Shown: piece after piece, positions 1 to 7,751 of the stretch
Layout: every line of letters starts with the position of its first letter
Position numbering within the stretch: the stretch's first letter is position 1
DNA from: Roseococcus sp. SDR
Lineage (GTDB): Bacteria > Pseudomonadota > Alphaproteobacteria > Acetobacterales > Acetobacteraceae
Direction: 5' to 3'
Assembly (NCBI RefSeq): GCF_019083995.1
Contig: NZ_JAHRCU010000012.1
Coordinates: 1-64,000 of the forward strand
Length of the DNA: 64,000 bases
Made by a program: the position numbers and the translations under genes
Notes under the pieces: model-generated
What the model was told of the DNA's origin: nothing
Databases searched by the model: none
Seen by the model: the letters and a program-made list of their open reading frames with translations, nothing else

Positions 1-1
1 G

Positions 2-535
2 CCGCCGACGCCGCCCGCGCCGCCACAGCGCCAGCCGCAACAGCAGCAGCAGGCACAGCGCGCCCAGCCGGCCCAGCCCAACCTGCCCGGCATCTGGGTG
101 CCCGGCGGCGTGCAGCTTGGCCGGCCCGCGGCCCCGCCGGCCGGCCGGCCCCAGGCGCGCGGCACGGACACGACGGTGGATCCGCGCTTCCTGGAAGGCC
201 GCCCACGGACCGACCCCTCGGTGCGCGTCACCGGCGCGCAGGTGGGCGCGGATTGGCGCGCGGCCTTCCGCCGCTGGCTGGACCAGAACCTGAGCTATCC
301 CGAGCGCGCGGTGGCGCTGGGCGAGGATGGCGTGGTGCGGGTGGTGGTGACGGCCGCCCCGGACGGGACCGTGCGGAATGTCCGGCTGGTGGGCCCCTCC
401 ACCTCGCCCTCGCTGAATTTCGGGACGACCTTCCCCTTCCAGGGGGCCCGCCTGCCGGCTTTTCCGCCCGGGGCGGACCCCAATGGGGTGACGATCGAGC
501 TCACGGTGAATTATGTGCTGATCCGCGGGCGCTGA
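2..535 (+). CDS. TonB-family energy transducer, C-terminal part (5' end outside window)
   Basis: The reading frame is open from the first bases, so the gene starts upstream of the window. The visible part opens with a proline- and glutamine-rich stretch typical of the periplasm-spanning TonB linker. It ends in a TonB C-terminal fold of about 95 residues, beginning DWRAAFRRWLDQNLSYPERA and finishing ELTVNYVLIRGR. TonB proteins pass proton-motive energy from ExbB/ExbD in the inner membrane to outer-membrane receptors. The N-terminal membrane anchor is not visible, so a TolA-like protein cannot be fully excluded, but the YP motif and the final beta strand favour TonB. A GTG at 98 lies inside the linker and is not the real start. 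Confidence 0.8.
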   Translation, partial: PPTPPAPPQRQPQQQQQAQRAQPAQPNLPGIWVPGGVQLGRPAAPPAGRPQARGTDTTVDPRFLEGRPRTDPSVRVTGAQVGADWRAAFRRWLDQNLSYPERAVALGEDGVVRVVVTAAPDGTVRNVRLVGPSTSPSLNFGTTFPFQGARLPAFPPGADPNGVTIELTVNYVLIRGR

Positions 536-612
536 TTCGAGGGACTCACAACCCTCTGTTTCTGAATCCGAAAGTCAGGCGCCAAGGCTTTTCCACAAGT
601 TTCTGGCGAATC
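534..612. promoter_or_regulatory. Cluster of four GANTC (CcrM-type) sites upstream of gcrA
   Basis: GATTC at 534-538, GACTC at 543-547, GAATC at 564-568 and GAATC at 608-612 fall within 79 bp of the 153-bp gap before gcrA. The first overlaps the stop codon of the tonB-like gene. GANTC is the CcrM methylation site in alphaproteobacteria, and GcrA acts at promoters carrying methylated GANTC. The gap is AT-rich relative to its surroundings and should hold the gcrA promoter. The sites are seen; their regulatory role is inferred. Confidence 0.5.
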
Positions 613-688
613 GAAATTATCCAGCGCTTGTGTGTCAATCCTCCATTTTGCTACTCTATGTAGTATCAGGGACGGGGGATTGCATTCC

Positions 689-1177
689 ATGGACTGGACG
701 AACGAAGCCATTGACCGCCTGCGCGCCCTCTGGGCCGAGGGGCATTCAACCGCCGAGATCGGTCGCCGGATGGGCATTTCGAAAAATGCCGTGGTGGGCA
801 AGGCCCATCGCCTGGACCTGCCGGCCCGCCCGAGCCCGATCCGCCGTGACCCGGCCACGCCGCGGCCCGTCGCGACCGGCCGCCGGCCCACCCTGCCGCC
901 GCTGCGCGCCGCCATGCCCATGGCGGCCACCCCGCGGCGCGAGGAGCCGAAGCCGGTGGCGCCCACCATCCTGGCCCTGCCGCCCAAGCCGGCGGCGAGC
1001 GTGGTGCGCGCCTTCCCGCGCGTCAGCAGCAAGGCCTGCTGCTGGCCGATCGGCGAGCCCGGCACCAAGGGCTTCCGCTTCTGCTCGGAGCCCGCGATGA
1101 GCGGCAAGCCGTACTGCGCCGAGCACGCGGCGCTGGCCTATGTCCGCGTGAAGGACCGCCGCGAGGACGCGGCCTGA
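689..1177 (+). CDS. gcrA: GcrA-family cell cycle regulator
   Basis: The 162-residue protein starts MDWTNEAIDRLRALWAEGHS and continues with TAEIGRRMGISKNAVVGKAH, the diagnostic N-terminal DNA-binding region of GcrA. A proline- and arginine-rich linker follows (about residues 50-115). The C-terminus is cysteine-rich (CCWPIGEPGTKGFRFC, then YCAEHAALAY), the usual sigma70-binding end. GcrA recruits RNA polymerase to promoters with CcrM-methylated GANTC sites and times cell-cycle genes. I chose ATG 689 because the family N-terminus begins exactly there; an in-frame start at 632 would add residues without homology. The length is normal for the family. Confidence 0.95.
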   Translation: MDWTNEAIDRLRALWAEGHSTAEIGRRMGISKNAVVGKAHRLDLPARPSPIRRDPATPRPVATGRRPTLPPLRAAMPMAATPRREEPKPVAPTILALPPKPAASVVRAFPRVSSKACCWPIGEPGTKGFRFCSEPAMSGKPYCAEHAALAYVRVKDRREDAA

Positions 1178-1231
1178 AGCCAGGCTTCGGACCCAACCGC
1201 ATCGGGGGCGTTCCGCGCACCCGGTGTCGCT

Positions 1232-1264
1232 TGGCATGTGCCGCCTGACGCCCGGCACATGCCA
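1232..1264. terminator. Perfect 12-bp inverted repeat between gcrA and the transporter gene
   Basis: TGGCATGTGCCG at 1232-1243 pairs perfectly with CGGCACATGCCA at 1253-1264 across a 9-nt loop. It lies 55 bp after the gcrA stop and 56 bp before the next gene. There is no T-run on either side, so it may be a Rho-independent-like 3' stabilising hairpin or a protein-binding dyad. Confidence 0.5.
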
Positions 1265-1320
1265 GAATCCCGCCGCCGCGCGGTATCGCCACACGGGGTG
1301 ACGCATTAGGCTCGCACCCC

Positions 1321-2211
1321 ATGGCCGGCGTCCTTCTGCAGCTCAGCGCCCTCATGATCTTCGTCGTGATGGACACGATGCTGAAGCTCATGACGGCGGA
1401 ATTCCCGGTGCTTCAGATCATCTGGGCGCGGTTCATCTTCTCCACCGTCACCGTGGCCATCGCGCTGCGCATCGCCATGGGCCGCTTCCCCTGGCGCTCC
1501 CGCGCGCCGGGCCTGCAGGCGCTGCGCTCGCTGCTGCTGGGGGCGTGCAGCCTGTTGTTCACAGCCTCGGTCGCGCGCATTCCGTTGGCCGACGCCACGG
1601 CGGTGGGCTTCGCCTCACCGCTGATCACCGTGGCGCTGGCGGCGCTGCTGCTGGGGGAATGGGTGAGCCTCCGGCGTTGGTTCGGCGTGGCGCTCGGCTT
1701 CATCGGCGTCCTCGTCGCGGTGCGGCCGCCCTTCCTGACCGGCGCGCCGCTGGACTGGGCCTATCTCCTGCCGCTCGGCACCGCCACCATGTTCGCCTTC
1801 TACCAGATCCTCACCCGGCGGCTGGCCGCGCTGGATGACAGCCGGGTCACGATCTTCCACACCGGCCTCGCCGCCGCGCTGGCCACCAGCCTGGCGCAGC
1901 CCTTCGTCTTCATCGCGCCCGGCGCGGTGGAATGGAGCGTGCTGATCGCCATCGGCATGCTGGGCGCGCTGAGCCATGGGCTGCTGGTGCTGGCCTATGC
2001 CCGGGCGCCGGCCAGCCTTCTGGCGCCTCTCTCCTACACGCAGCTCATCTGGGCGAGCTGCGCCGGCATCCTGGTCTTTGGCGATTGGCCGGACGGGATC
2101 ACCCTGCTGGGGGCCGTGATCATCGCGGCCGGCGGCGTGCTGACCGCCCTGCCCCAGCGCCCCCCTCAAGGCCCCGCCCGGCCGGAAACCCATACCGGGC
2201 ATGCAACATGA
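1321..2211 (+). CDS. DMT superfamily (EamA) inner-membrane transporter
   Basis: This 296-residue, very hydrophobic protein has about ten transmembrane segments arranged as two EamA repeats. It starts MAGVLLQLSALMIFVVMDTM, and a loop GRFPWRSRAPGLQALR follows the second segment. The small Ala/Gly-rich helices are typical of drug/metabolite exporters, but the substrate cannot be read from the sequence. The C-terminal tail is Pro-rich and cytosolic. Its last 11 bp overlap the upstream start codon of the methyltransferase gene, suggesting translational coupling. Confidence 0.88.
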   Translation: MAGVLLQLSALMIFVVMDTMLKLMTAEFPVLQIIWARFIFSTVTVAIALRIAMGRFPWRSRAPGLQALRSLLLGACSLLFTASVARIPLADATAVGFASPLITVALAALLLGEWVSLRRWFGVALGFIGVLVAVRPPFLTGAPLDWAYLLPLGTATMFAFYQILTRRLAALDDSRVTIFHTGLAAALATSLAQPFVFIAPGAVEWSVLIAIGMLGALSHGLLVLAYARAPASLLAPLSYTQLIWASCAGILVFGDWPDGITLLGAVIIAAGGVLTALPQRPPQGPARPETHTGHAT

Positions 2212-2959
2212 CCTCCACAATCCCGCTTGCACGCCCCCCATGGCCGCGCTAACCCCTGACCCCGATCGAACAGGGGATCGTCACATTCCAACCTTTGGGC
2301 TTTCCGAGGGCGAGCGCGCCCATCCCCGGGCCGCGCTGGACGCCGCCTCCGTCCGTGACGCCTATCGGCGCTGGGCGGGCGTTTATGACCTGGTCTTCGG
2401 CGGTGTCTCGGCCTTCGGCCGGCGCGCGGCCGTCAGCGCCGTCAACCGCATCTCGCAGACCGCGGGCCGCCGCATCCTGGAAGTGGGGGTCGGCACCGGC
2501 CTCGCCCTGCCGCATTACCGGCCGGATCTGGACGTGGTGGGCATCGACCTCTCGCGCGACATGCTGCTGAAGGCGCAGGAGCGCGTGGCGGCCGAGCGCA
2601 TCACCGCCTGCCACGGCCTGCTCGAGATGGATGCCGAGAACACGGCCTTCGCCGATGACAGCTTCGACATCGCGGTGGCGATGTTCACCGCCTCCGTGGT
2701 GCCGGATGCGCGCAAGCTCTACGCCGAGATGTCGCGCGTGGTGCGGCCGGGCGGGCACCTGCTCTTCGTGAACCATTTTGCCGCCGACCATGGCTTCCGC
2801 TGGTGGCTGGAGCGCTCGACGGCACCGCTGGCGCGCATCCTGGGCTGGCACCCGGACTTCAAGCTCAGCGACCTGCTGGGCGAGGGCGAAGCCGAGATCG
2901 AGCGCATGGAAGCCTGCCCGCCGCTCGCGCTCTTCACGCTCGTCGAAGTGAAGAACTAA
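2201..2959 (+). CDS. Class I SAM-dependent methyltransferase, PmtA-like (phospholipid N-methyltransferase)
   Basis: The 252-residue protein carries a canonical SAM-binding motif I, RILEVGVGTGLALPHY, then DVVGIDLSRDML (motif Post-I) and SFDIAVAMFTASVVPD (motif II). The segment VRDAYRRWAGVYDLVFGGVS before motif I and MSRVVRPGGHLLFVNHF after it resemble the Rhodobacter-type PmtA, which methylates phosphatidylethanolamine towards phosphatidylcholine. Another UbiE/PmtA-like substrate is possible. The start at ATG 2201 overlaps the preceding gene by 11 bp. ATG 2240 (MAALTPDPDRTG) is a reasonable alternative, because the first 13 residues carry no recognisable fold. Confidence 0.75.
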   Translation: MQHDLHNPACTPPMAALTPDPDRTGDRHIPTFGLSEGERAHPRAALDAASVRDAYRRWAGVYDLVFGGVSAFGRRAAVSAVNRISQTAGRRILEVGVGTGLALPHYRPDLDVVGIDLSRDMLLKAQERVAAERITACHGLLEMDAENTAFADDSFDIAVAMFTASVVPDARKLYAEMSRVVRPGGHLLFVNHFAADHGFRWWLERSTAPLARILGWHPDFKLSDLLGEGEAEIERMEACPPLALFTLVEVKN

Positions 2960-2999
2960 CCCTGACAACCGGGTGAAGTTGGGCCAAATGGGGGGGGTG

Positions 3000-3743
3000 A
3001 TGACCCCTTCAGAGAAACGCCCGGTCCCTTGGCAACGCCTGATCCTGCCGAGCTTCCTGGCCCTGCCGGTGCTGGCCCTGCTGCTCGGCCTCGGCACCTG
3101 GCAGTTGCAGCGGCTGTCCTGGAAGAACGGGCTGCTGGCCGAGCTCGCCGCCGCCCAGGCGCGCGGGCCGGTCGAGGCCACGGGCAACCCACCCCCCTTC
3201 GCGCATATCACCGCAACCGGCCGCTTCCGCCCGGGGGCCGAGGCCATGCTGGGGCTGGAGGTGCGCGGGCCGGTGCTGGGCGGCAGCCTCGTCACCGTGC
3301 TGGACCGGCCGGGCCAGCCGCCCTTGCTGGTGGAGCGCGGCTGGGCGCCGCTCACGGGGGGTGACCAGATCCAGCGGCCGGAGGGCGAGGTGACGGTCAG
3401 CGGCTATGCCCGCTATGGCGACCGGCGCGGGCTGTTCGCCGCGAAGGATGACCCCGCGGGGCGCCGCTTCTACAGCTTCGATCCGCGCGCGATCGCCGAG
3501 GCGCTGGGCGCGCCGGATGCGGCGCCCTATGCGCTGACGGTGGTGGTGCCCGGGGCTGCGCCCCTGCCGTCCGGCCTCGGCTCCACGCCGCCGCCGCAGC
3601 GCGGGCCGGTGCCCGATGCCGCGCATGGCTTCCCTTCGCCCAACAACCCGCATCTGGGCTATGCGGTGACATGGTTCGGCCTGGCCCTGGCCTGGACCGC
3701 GATCTTCCTTCTCTGGGCCCGACGACGGATCCGCGACGCATGA
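3000..3743 (+). CDS. SURF1-family cytochrome oxidase assembly protein
   Basis: The protein has the SURF1 layout: an N-terminal membrane helix followed by GLGTWQLQRLSWKNGLLAEL (the conserved GxWQxxRxxWK signature), a periplasmic domain of about 160 residues, and a second helix near the C-terminus after HLGYAVTWFGLALAWT (family motif HxxYAxxWF). SURF1/Shy1 proteins help insert heme a into the aa3-type oxidase subunit I. Starts at GTG 2973 and ATG 2988 are also in frame; I prefer ATG 3000 (MTPSEKRPVPWQR) by analogy with family N-termini. Its stop overlaps the next start codon (ATGA at 3740-3743). Confidence 0.9.
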   Translation: MTPSEKRPVPWQRLILPSFLALPVLALLLGLGTWQLQRLSWKNGLLAELAAAQARGPVEATGNPPPFAHITATGRFRPGAEAMLGLEVRGPVLGGSLVTVLDRPGQPPLLVERGWAPLTGGDQIQRPEGEVTVSGYARYGDRRGLFAAKDDPAGRRFYSFDPRAIAEALGAPDAAPYALTVVVPGAAPLPSGLGSTPPPQRGPVPDAAHGFPSPNNPHLGYAVTWFGLALAWTAIFLLWARRRIRDA

Positions 3744-5230
3744 GCCACCCCGCCTATCTCCGCCTGACGCAGCGCGCCGCCCGGCTGGGCGCCCTGGGGG
3801 AGGCCGCCGCCATCCTGCATTGGGATGCCAGCACCATGATGCCGCGGGGTGGCGGGGCCGCGCGGGGCGAGCAGCTGGCGACGCTGGCCGGCCTCGCGCA
3901 TGACATGATGACCGCGCCCGAGGTGGCCGAGGACCTGCGCGCCGCCGAGGCGACGGGCGAATGGGAGGCGGCGAACCTCGCCCTGATGCGCCGCGCCCAT
4001 GCGCGTGCGACGGCCCTGCCGACGTCGCTGGTGGAAGCCACCGCGCGCGCCAATTCCGCCTGCGAGAAGATCTGGCGCGAGGCCAAGGCGAAGTCGGACT
4101 TCGCCATGGTCCGCCCCGCGCTGGAGGAGGTGCTGCGCCTGCAGCGGGAGACGGCCCAGGCGCTGTCCGCCGCCACCGGCCTCGCCCCCTATGACGCGCT
4201 GATGGAGGGCTATCAGCGCGGTGTCACGGCGGCCGAGGTGGAGCCGGTCTTCAACGCCTATGAGGCCTGGCTGCGCGAGGCCCTGCCCCGCGCCGAGGAG
4301 ATCCAGGCCCGGCGCGGCGCGCCCCTGCCGCTCCCCGGCCCCTTCCCGGTGGAGAAGCAGCGCGAGCTCTGCCGCCGGCTGTCGCTGCGGCTCGGGCTCG
4401 AGGCGGATCATTCGCGGCTGGATGAGAGCGTGCATCCCTTCTGTGGCGGCACGCCCAGCGATGTGCGCATCACCACCTTCTACAGCGAGACGGACCCGGC
4501 CAAGGCGCTGCTCGGCGTGCTGCATGAGACGGGGCATGCGCTGTATGAGCGCGGGCTGCCCGGGGATTACGCGCGGCAGCCCGTGGGGGAATCCGCCGGC
4601 ATGGCGGCGCATGAATCGCAGAGCCTGATCATCGAGATGCAGGCCTGCCGGAGCGATGCCTTCCTGCGCTTCCTGGGGCCCGAATTGCACAGGCTCTATG
4701 GCGGGGATGCCGCGCCCTATGCGCCGGCGAACCTGGCGAAGCTCTGGCGGCGCGTCTCGCGCGGCTTCATCCGCGTGGATGCGGATGAGCTGACCTATCC
4801 GGCGCATGTCATCCTGCGCTTCCGGCTGGAGCGCGCGATGATCGAAGGCAGGCTCGCCATCGCCGATCTGCCGGGCGCCTGGGCGGAGGGGCTGCGCGGG
4901 CTGCTCGGCATCACGCCGCCGGATGATGCGCGGGGCTGCCTGCAGGACATCCATTGGCATGATGGCGGCTTCGGCTATTTCCCCAGCTACACGCTGGGTG
5001 CCATGGCCGCCGCGCAGCTCATGAAGGCGGCGCGGGCGGCGACGCCCGGGCTGGATGCGGCGCTGGCCGAGGGGGATCTCGCGCCGCTGGTCGGCTGGCT
5101 GCGCGTGAATGTGCATGCGCATGGCGCGAGCCTCGGCTTCCAGGACCTGCTGCGGGCGGCGACGGGCAAGCCGCTCGATCCCATGGATTTCCAGGCGCAT
5201 CTGGCATCGAGATACCTCGATGCCGCATGA
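3740..5230 (+). CDS. M32-family metallocarboxypeptidase (Taq carboxypeptidase type)
   Basis: The 496-residue length matches the M32 family (about 490-510). The zinc site HETGH is at residues 262-266 and the downstream ESQS motif at 292-295, with Glu292 the expected third ligand. ILHWDASTMMPRGG near residue 25 and VRITTFYSETDP before the zinc site are also family hallmarks. These cytosolic enzymes remove C-terminal amino acids from peptides. ATG 3740 overlaps the SURF1 stop as ATGA, so the two are probably co-translated; a longer in-frame start would lie inside surf1. The 3' end overlaps the antiporter gene by 11 bp. Confidence 0.93.
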   Translation: MSHPAYLRLTQRAARLGALGEAAAILHWDASTMMPRGGGAARGEQLATLAGLAHDMMTAPEVAEDLRAAEATGEWEAANLALMRRAHARATALPTSLVEATARANSACEKIWREAKAKSDFAMVRPALEEVLRLQRETAQALSAATGLAPYDALMEGYQRGVTAAEVEPVFNAYEAWLREALPRAEEIQARRGAPLPLPGPFPVEKQRELCRRLSLRLGLEADHSRLDESVHPFCGGTPSDVRITTFYSETDPAKALLGVLHETGHALYERGLPGDYARQPVGESAGMAAHESQSLIIEMQACRSDAFLRFLGPELHRLYGGDAAPYAPANLAKLWRRVSRGFIRVDADELTYPAHVILRFRLERAMIEGRLAIADLPGAWAEGLRGLLGITPPDDARGCLQDIHWHDGGFGYFPSYTLGAMAAAQLMKAARAATPGLDAALAEGDLAPLVGWLRVNVHAHGASLGFQDLLRAATGKPLDPMDFQAHLASRYLDAA

Positions 5231-6446
5231 GACGGGCCTCATCGCCACCATCGCGCTGGGCCTGACCTTCGCGCTCTTCCTGGGCCTCGCGGCCCGCGCG
5301 GTGCGGCTGCCGACCATTGTGGGCTATCTCGCCGCCGGCATCGTCATCGGACCCGCCACGCCGGGCTTCGTGGCGGATCTGGATGCGGCGCAGCAGCTGG
5401 CCGAGATCGGCGTCATCCTGCTCATGTTCGGCGTGGGGCTGCATTTCTCGCCGCGCGAGCTGGCGGATGCGCGGGGTGTGGCCGTGCCCGGCGCGCTGCT
5501 GCAGATGGGCTGCGCCACGCTGCTGGGCTGGGGCCTGGCGCGGCTGCTCGGCTGGGGCGACGCGGCGGGGATCATCTTCGGCTTCTGCCTCTCCGTCGCC
5601 TCCACCGTCGTGCTGCTGCGCGCACTGACCGAGCGCGGGGAGCTTGCGACCACCCAGGGCCACACCGCCGTCGGCTGGCTGGTGGTGGAGGACATGGCGA
5701 TGGTCGTCGCCCTGGTGCTGGTGCCGGTGCTGGCCGCGGTGACGCAGGACCGGCCGGCGGCGGGCCTGATGATCGGGCTGGGCGGCGCGGAGGGTGTCGC
5801 GCTCATGCTGCTCATCACGCTGGGCAAGGTCGCGATCTTCGTGGCGCTGATGCTGGTGGTCGGCGCGCGCGTTCTGCCCTGGGCGCTGTCCTGGGTCGGC
5901 CGGCTGCGCTCGCGCGAGCTGTTCTCGCTGGCGGCGCTGGTGACGGCGCTGGGCATCGCCTACCTGGCCTATGTGCTGTTCGGCGTCTCCTTCGCGCTGG
6001 GCGCCTTCCTGGCGGGGCTGGTGCTGGGGCAATCGGCGCTGTCGCAGAAGGCGGCCGAGCAGACGCTGCCGCTGCGCGACGCCTTCGCCGTGCTGTTCTT
6101 CGTCGCCGTCGGCATGCTGTTCGACCCGGGGATCGTGCTGCGGCAACCCTTGGCGCTGATCGGCACGGTGCTGGTGGTGCTGATCGGCAAGACGGTCGCG
6201 GCCTATGCCATCGCGCGGCTGCGCGGGCTGGAGACCAAGGCGGCCCTCTCCATCGCCGCCGCGCTGGCGCAGGTGGGGGAGTTCAGCTTCATCCTGGCCG
6301 GCCTCGCCGTGACCGAGGGCGTGCTGCCGGAAGCGGGGCGGGACCTGATCCTGGCGGCCGCGATCATCTCGATCGCGGTCAATCCCTTCATGTTCCGGCT
6401 GGCGGATTGGGTCGGGCGGCGCGCCCCCACCTCACCTCCGGCGTGA
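5220..6446 (+). CDS. CPA2-family cation:proton antiporter (KefB/YbaL type, membrane domain only)
   Basis: The 408-residue protein is almost wholly membrane-embedded, with about 12 helices. It includes RLPTIVGYLAAGIVIGPATP, ILLMFGVGLHFSPRELAD and SVASTVVLLRALTERGEL, all typical of the Na_H_Exchanger core of the CPA2 group. The short length shows it lacks the cytosolic TrkA-N/RCK nucleotide-binding domain of KefB/KefC (about 600 residues), so regulation by glutathione adducts is unlikely. ATG 5220 overlaps the M32 stop by 11 bp. The exact ion is not readable from the sequence. Confidence 0.88.
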   Translation: MPHETGLIATIALGLTFALFLGLAARAVRLPTIVGYLAAGIVIGPATPGFVADLDAAQQLAEIGVILLMFGVGLHFSPRELADARGVAVPGALLQMGCATLLGWGLARLLGWGDAAGIIFGFCLSVASTVVLLRALTERGELATTQGHTAVGWLVVEDMAMVVALVLVPVLAAVTQDRPAAGLMIGLGGAEGVALMLLITLGKVAIFVALMLVVGARVLPWALSWVGRLRSRELFSLAALVTALGIAYLAYVLFGVSFALGAFLAGLVLGQSALSQKAAEQTLPLRDAFAVLFFVAVGMLFDPGIVLRQPLALIGTVLVVLIGKTVAAYAIARLRGLETKAALSIAAALAQVGEFSFILAGLAVTEGVLPEAGRDLILAAAIISIAVNPFMFRLADWVGRRAPTSPPA

Positions 6447-6464
6447 TCCGGCGGGCGGCCGCGC

Positions 6465-7691
6465 TCAGTAGGCGCGGCCCGCCGCCATTTCCGGGGCCGC
6501 GCCTTCGCGCGCCTCGGCCACCGCCGCATGGAGGTCGTCCAGGTATTCCTCCGCCACCTCGGCATGCAGCGGGTTGAGGTGCAGGTGGATGCCGTCCGGC
6601 TCCTGCTGGCGGCTGACCAGCCAGCCGCGCGCATCCAGCGCCGTGGCCACGCGGCCGATGGGCAGCGCCGCATCCGTGCTGCGATAGACCAGGATGGCGT
6701 GGTTGCCGGGCAGGACCTCCATGCCCGGGATCGCCGCGATGCCCGCCGCGATGGTGGCGCGGGCCTGCATGATTCGCCGCGCGCAATCGAGGTAACCGGC
6801 CTGGCCGAGGTGGTTCATCACCGCCCAGGCGGCGGCCACCGCACCCCCCGGCCGCGTGCCCTGCGCGGTGTGGGCGGCGTACATGCCGCGCGCCCAGGCC
6901 TTGCTCTCGAAGCGGTGATGCGCCTTGAGCGCCGCGTCGCGCAGCAGCAGCAGCGAGGCGCCCTTCGGCGCCATGCCGTGCTTGTGGATGTCGGCGCTGA
7001 TGGAGGTGACGCCGGGGACGCTGAAATCCCAGGCGGGCAGGGCCACGCCGAGGCGTGACAGGAAGGGCGAGAGGAAGCCGCCCACGCAGGCATCCACATG
7101 CAGCCAGACGCCGCGCGCTTCAGCCAGCGCGCCGAGTTCCGCGATGCGGTCGATGCCGCCGAAGGGGTAGTTGGGCGCGGAGCCGATGAGCGCCACGGTG
7201 TTCGCATCCATCGCGGCCGCCATGGCCGCCACGTCGCTCAGGCGTGCCGCATCCACCGGCACGCGGCGCGCCTCCATGCCCAGGTACCAGGCGGCGCGGT
7301 CGAAGGTGAGGTGTGCCGTGTCGGGCAGGACGATGTTGGGTTTCGCCACGCCGGCCTTTTCGCGCGCCGCCAGCATGGCGAGAAAAATGCTCTCGCTGCC
7401 GCCGGAGGTGAAGGTGCCGGCCGCCCCCTCGGGCGCCTGCATCAGCGAGAGGCCCATCTGCACCACCTCGCCCTCCAGCCTGGCCAGCGAGGGAAAGGCG
7501 CGCTGGCCGAGATTGTTCTCGGTCCAGAAGGTTTGATAGGCCTCCTGCTGGATGCGCTCCAGCGCCTCGTCCAGGTAGTAGAAGAAGACCGCCATGCGGC
7601 CGCGCTTCCAGGAATAGTCGCGCGCCTTGGCCTCCAGCAGGGCCTGCTTGAGGGCGGGCCAATCCTGGCCTTGTTCGGGAATTGCGATCAT
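6465..7691 (-). CDS. PLP-dependent lyase of the sphingosine-1-phosphate lyase / group II decarboxylase family
   Basis: The 408-residue protein has TFTSGGSESIFLAMLAARE (PLP phosphate site), then WLHVDACVGGFLSPFL with the cofactor aspartate. TSISADIHKHGMAPKGASLL contains the Schiff-base lysine. SISADxHKxGxAPKG and the later TRPGG motif are those of eukaryotic and bacterial sphingosine-1-phosphate lyases, which cleave phosphorylated sphingoid bases; amino-acid decarboxylases such as MfnA are more distant. ATG 7691 is the natural start; upstream frame extension runs antisense through other genes. It converges on the antiporter gene and diverges from gnd. Substrate is inferred from family only, but a sphingolipid-like cluster lies 7 kb away. 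Confidence 0.75.
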   Translation of the reverse strand: MIAIPEQGQDWPALKQALLEAKARDYSWKRGRMAVFFYYLDEALERIQQEAYQTFWTENNLGQRAFPSLARLEGEVVQMGLSLMQAPEGAAGTFTSGGSESIFLAMLAAREKAGVAKPNIVLPDTAHLTFDRAAWYLGMEARRVPVDAARLSDVAAMAAAMDANTVALIGSAPNYPFGGIDRIAELGALAEARGVWLHVDACVGGFLSPFLSRLGVALPAWDFSVPGVTSISADIHKHGMAPKGASLLLLRDAALKAHHRFESKAWARGMYAAHTAQGTRPGGAVAAAWAVMNHLGQAGYLDCARRIMQARATIAAGIAAIPGMEVLPGNHAILVYRSTDAALPIGRVATALDARGWLVSRQQEPDGIHLHLNPLHAEVAEEYLDDLHAAVAEAREGAAPEMAAGRAY

Positions 7692-7751
7692 GATTTTCCT
7701 CGGACGGCGTTTGAGGCATCTGAACACGCCGTAAGAAAAGGGGGAAGCGAG

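Noticed and set aside
3659-5317. 550-codon minus-strand frame
   Set aside because: Antisense to the M32 carboxypeptidase, whose HETGH and ESQS motifs are intact on the plus strand.
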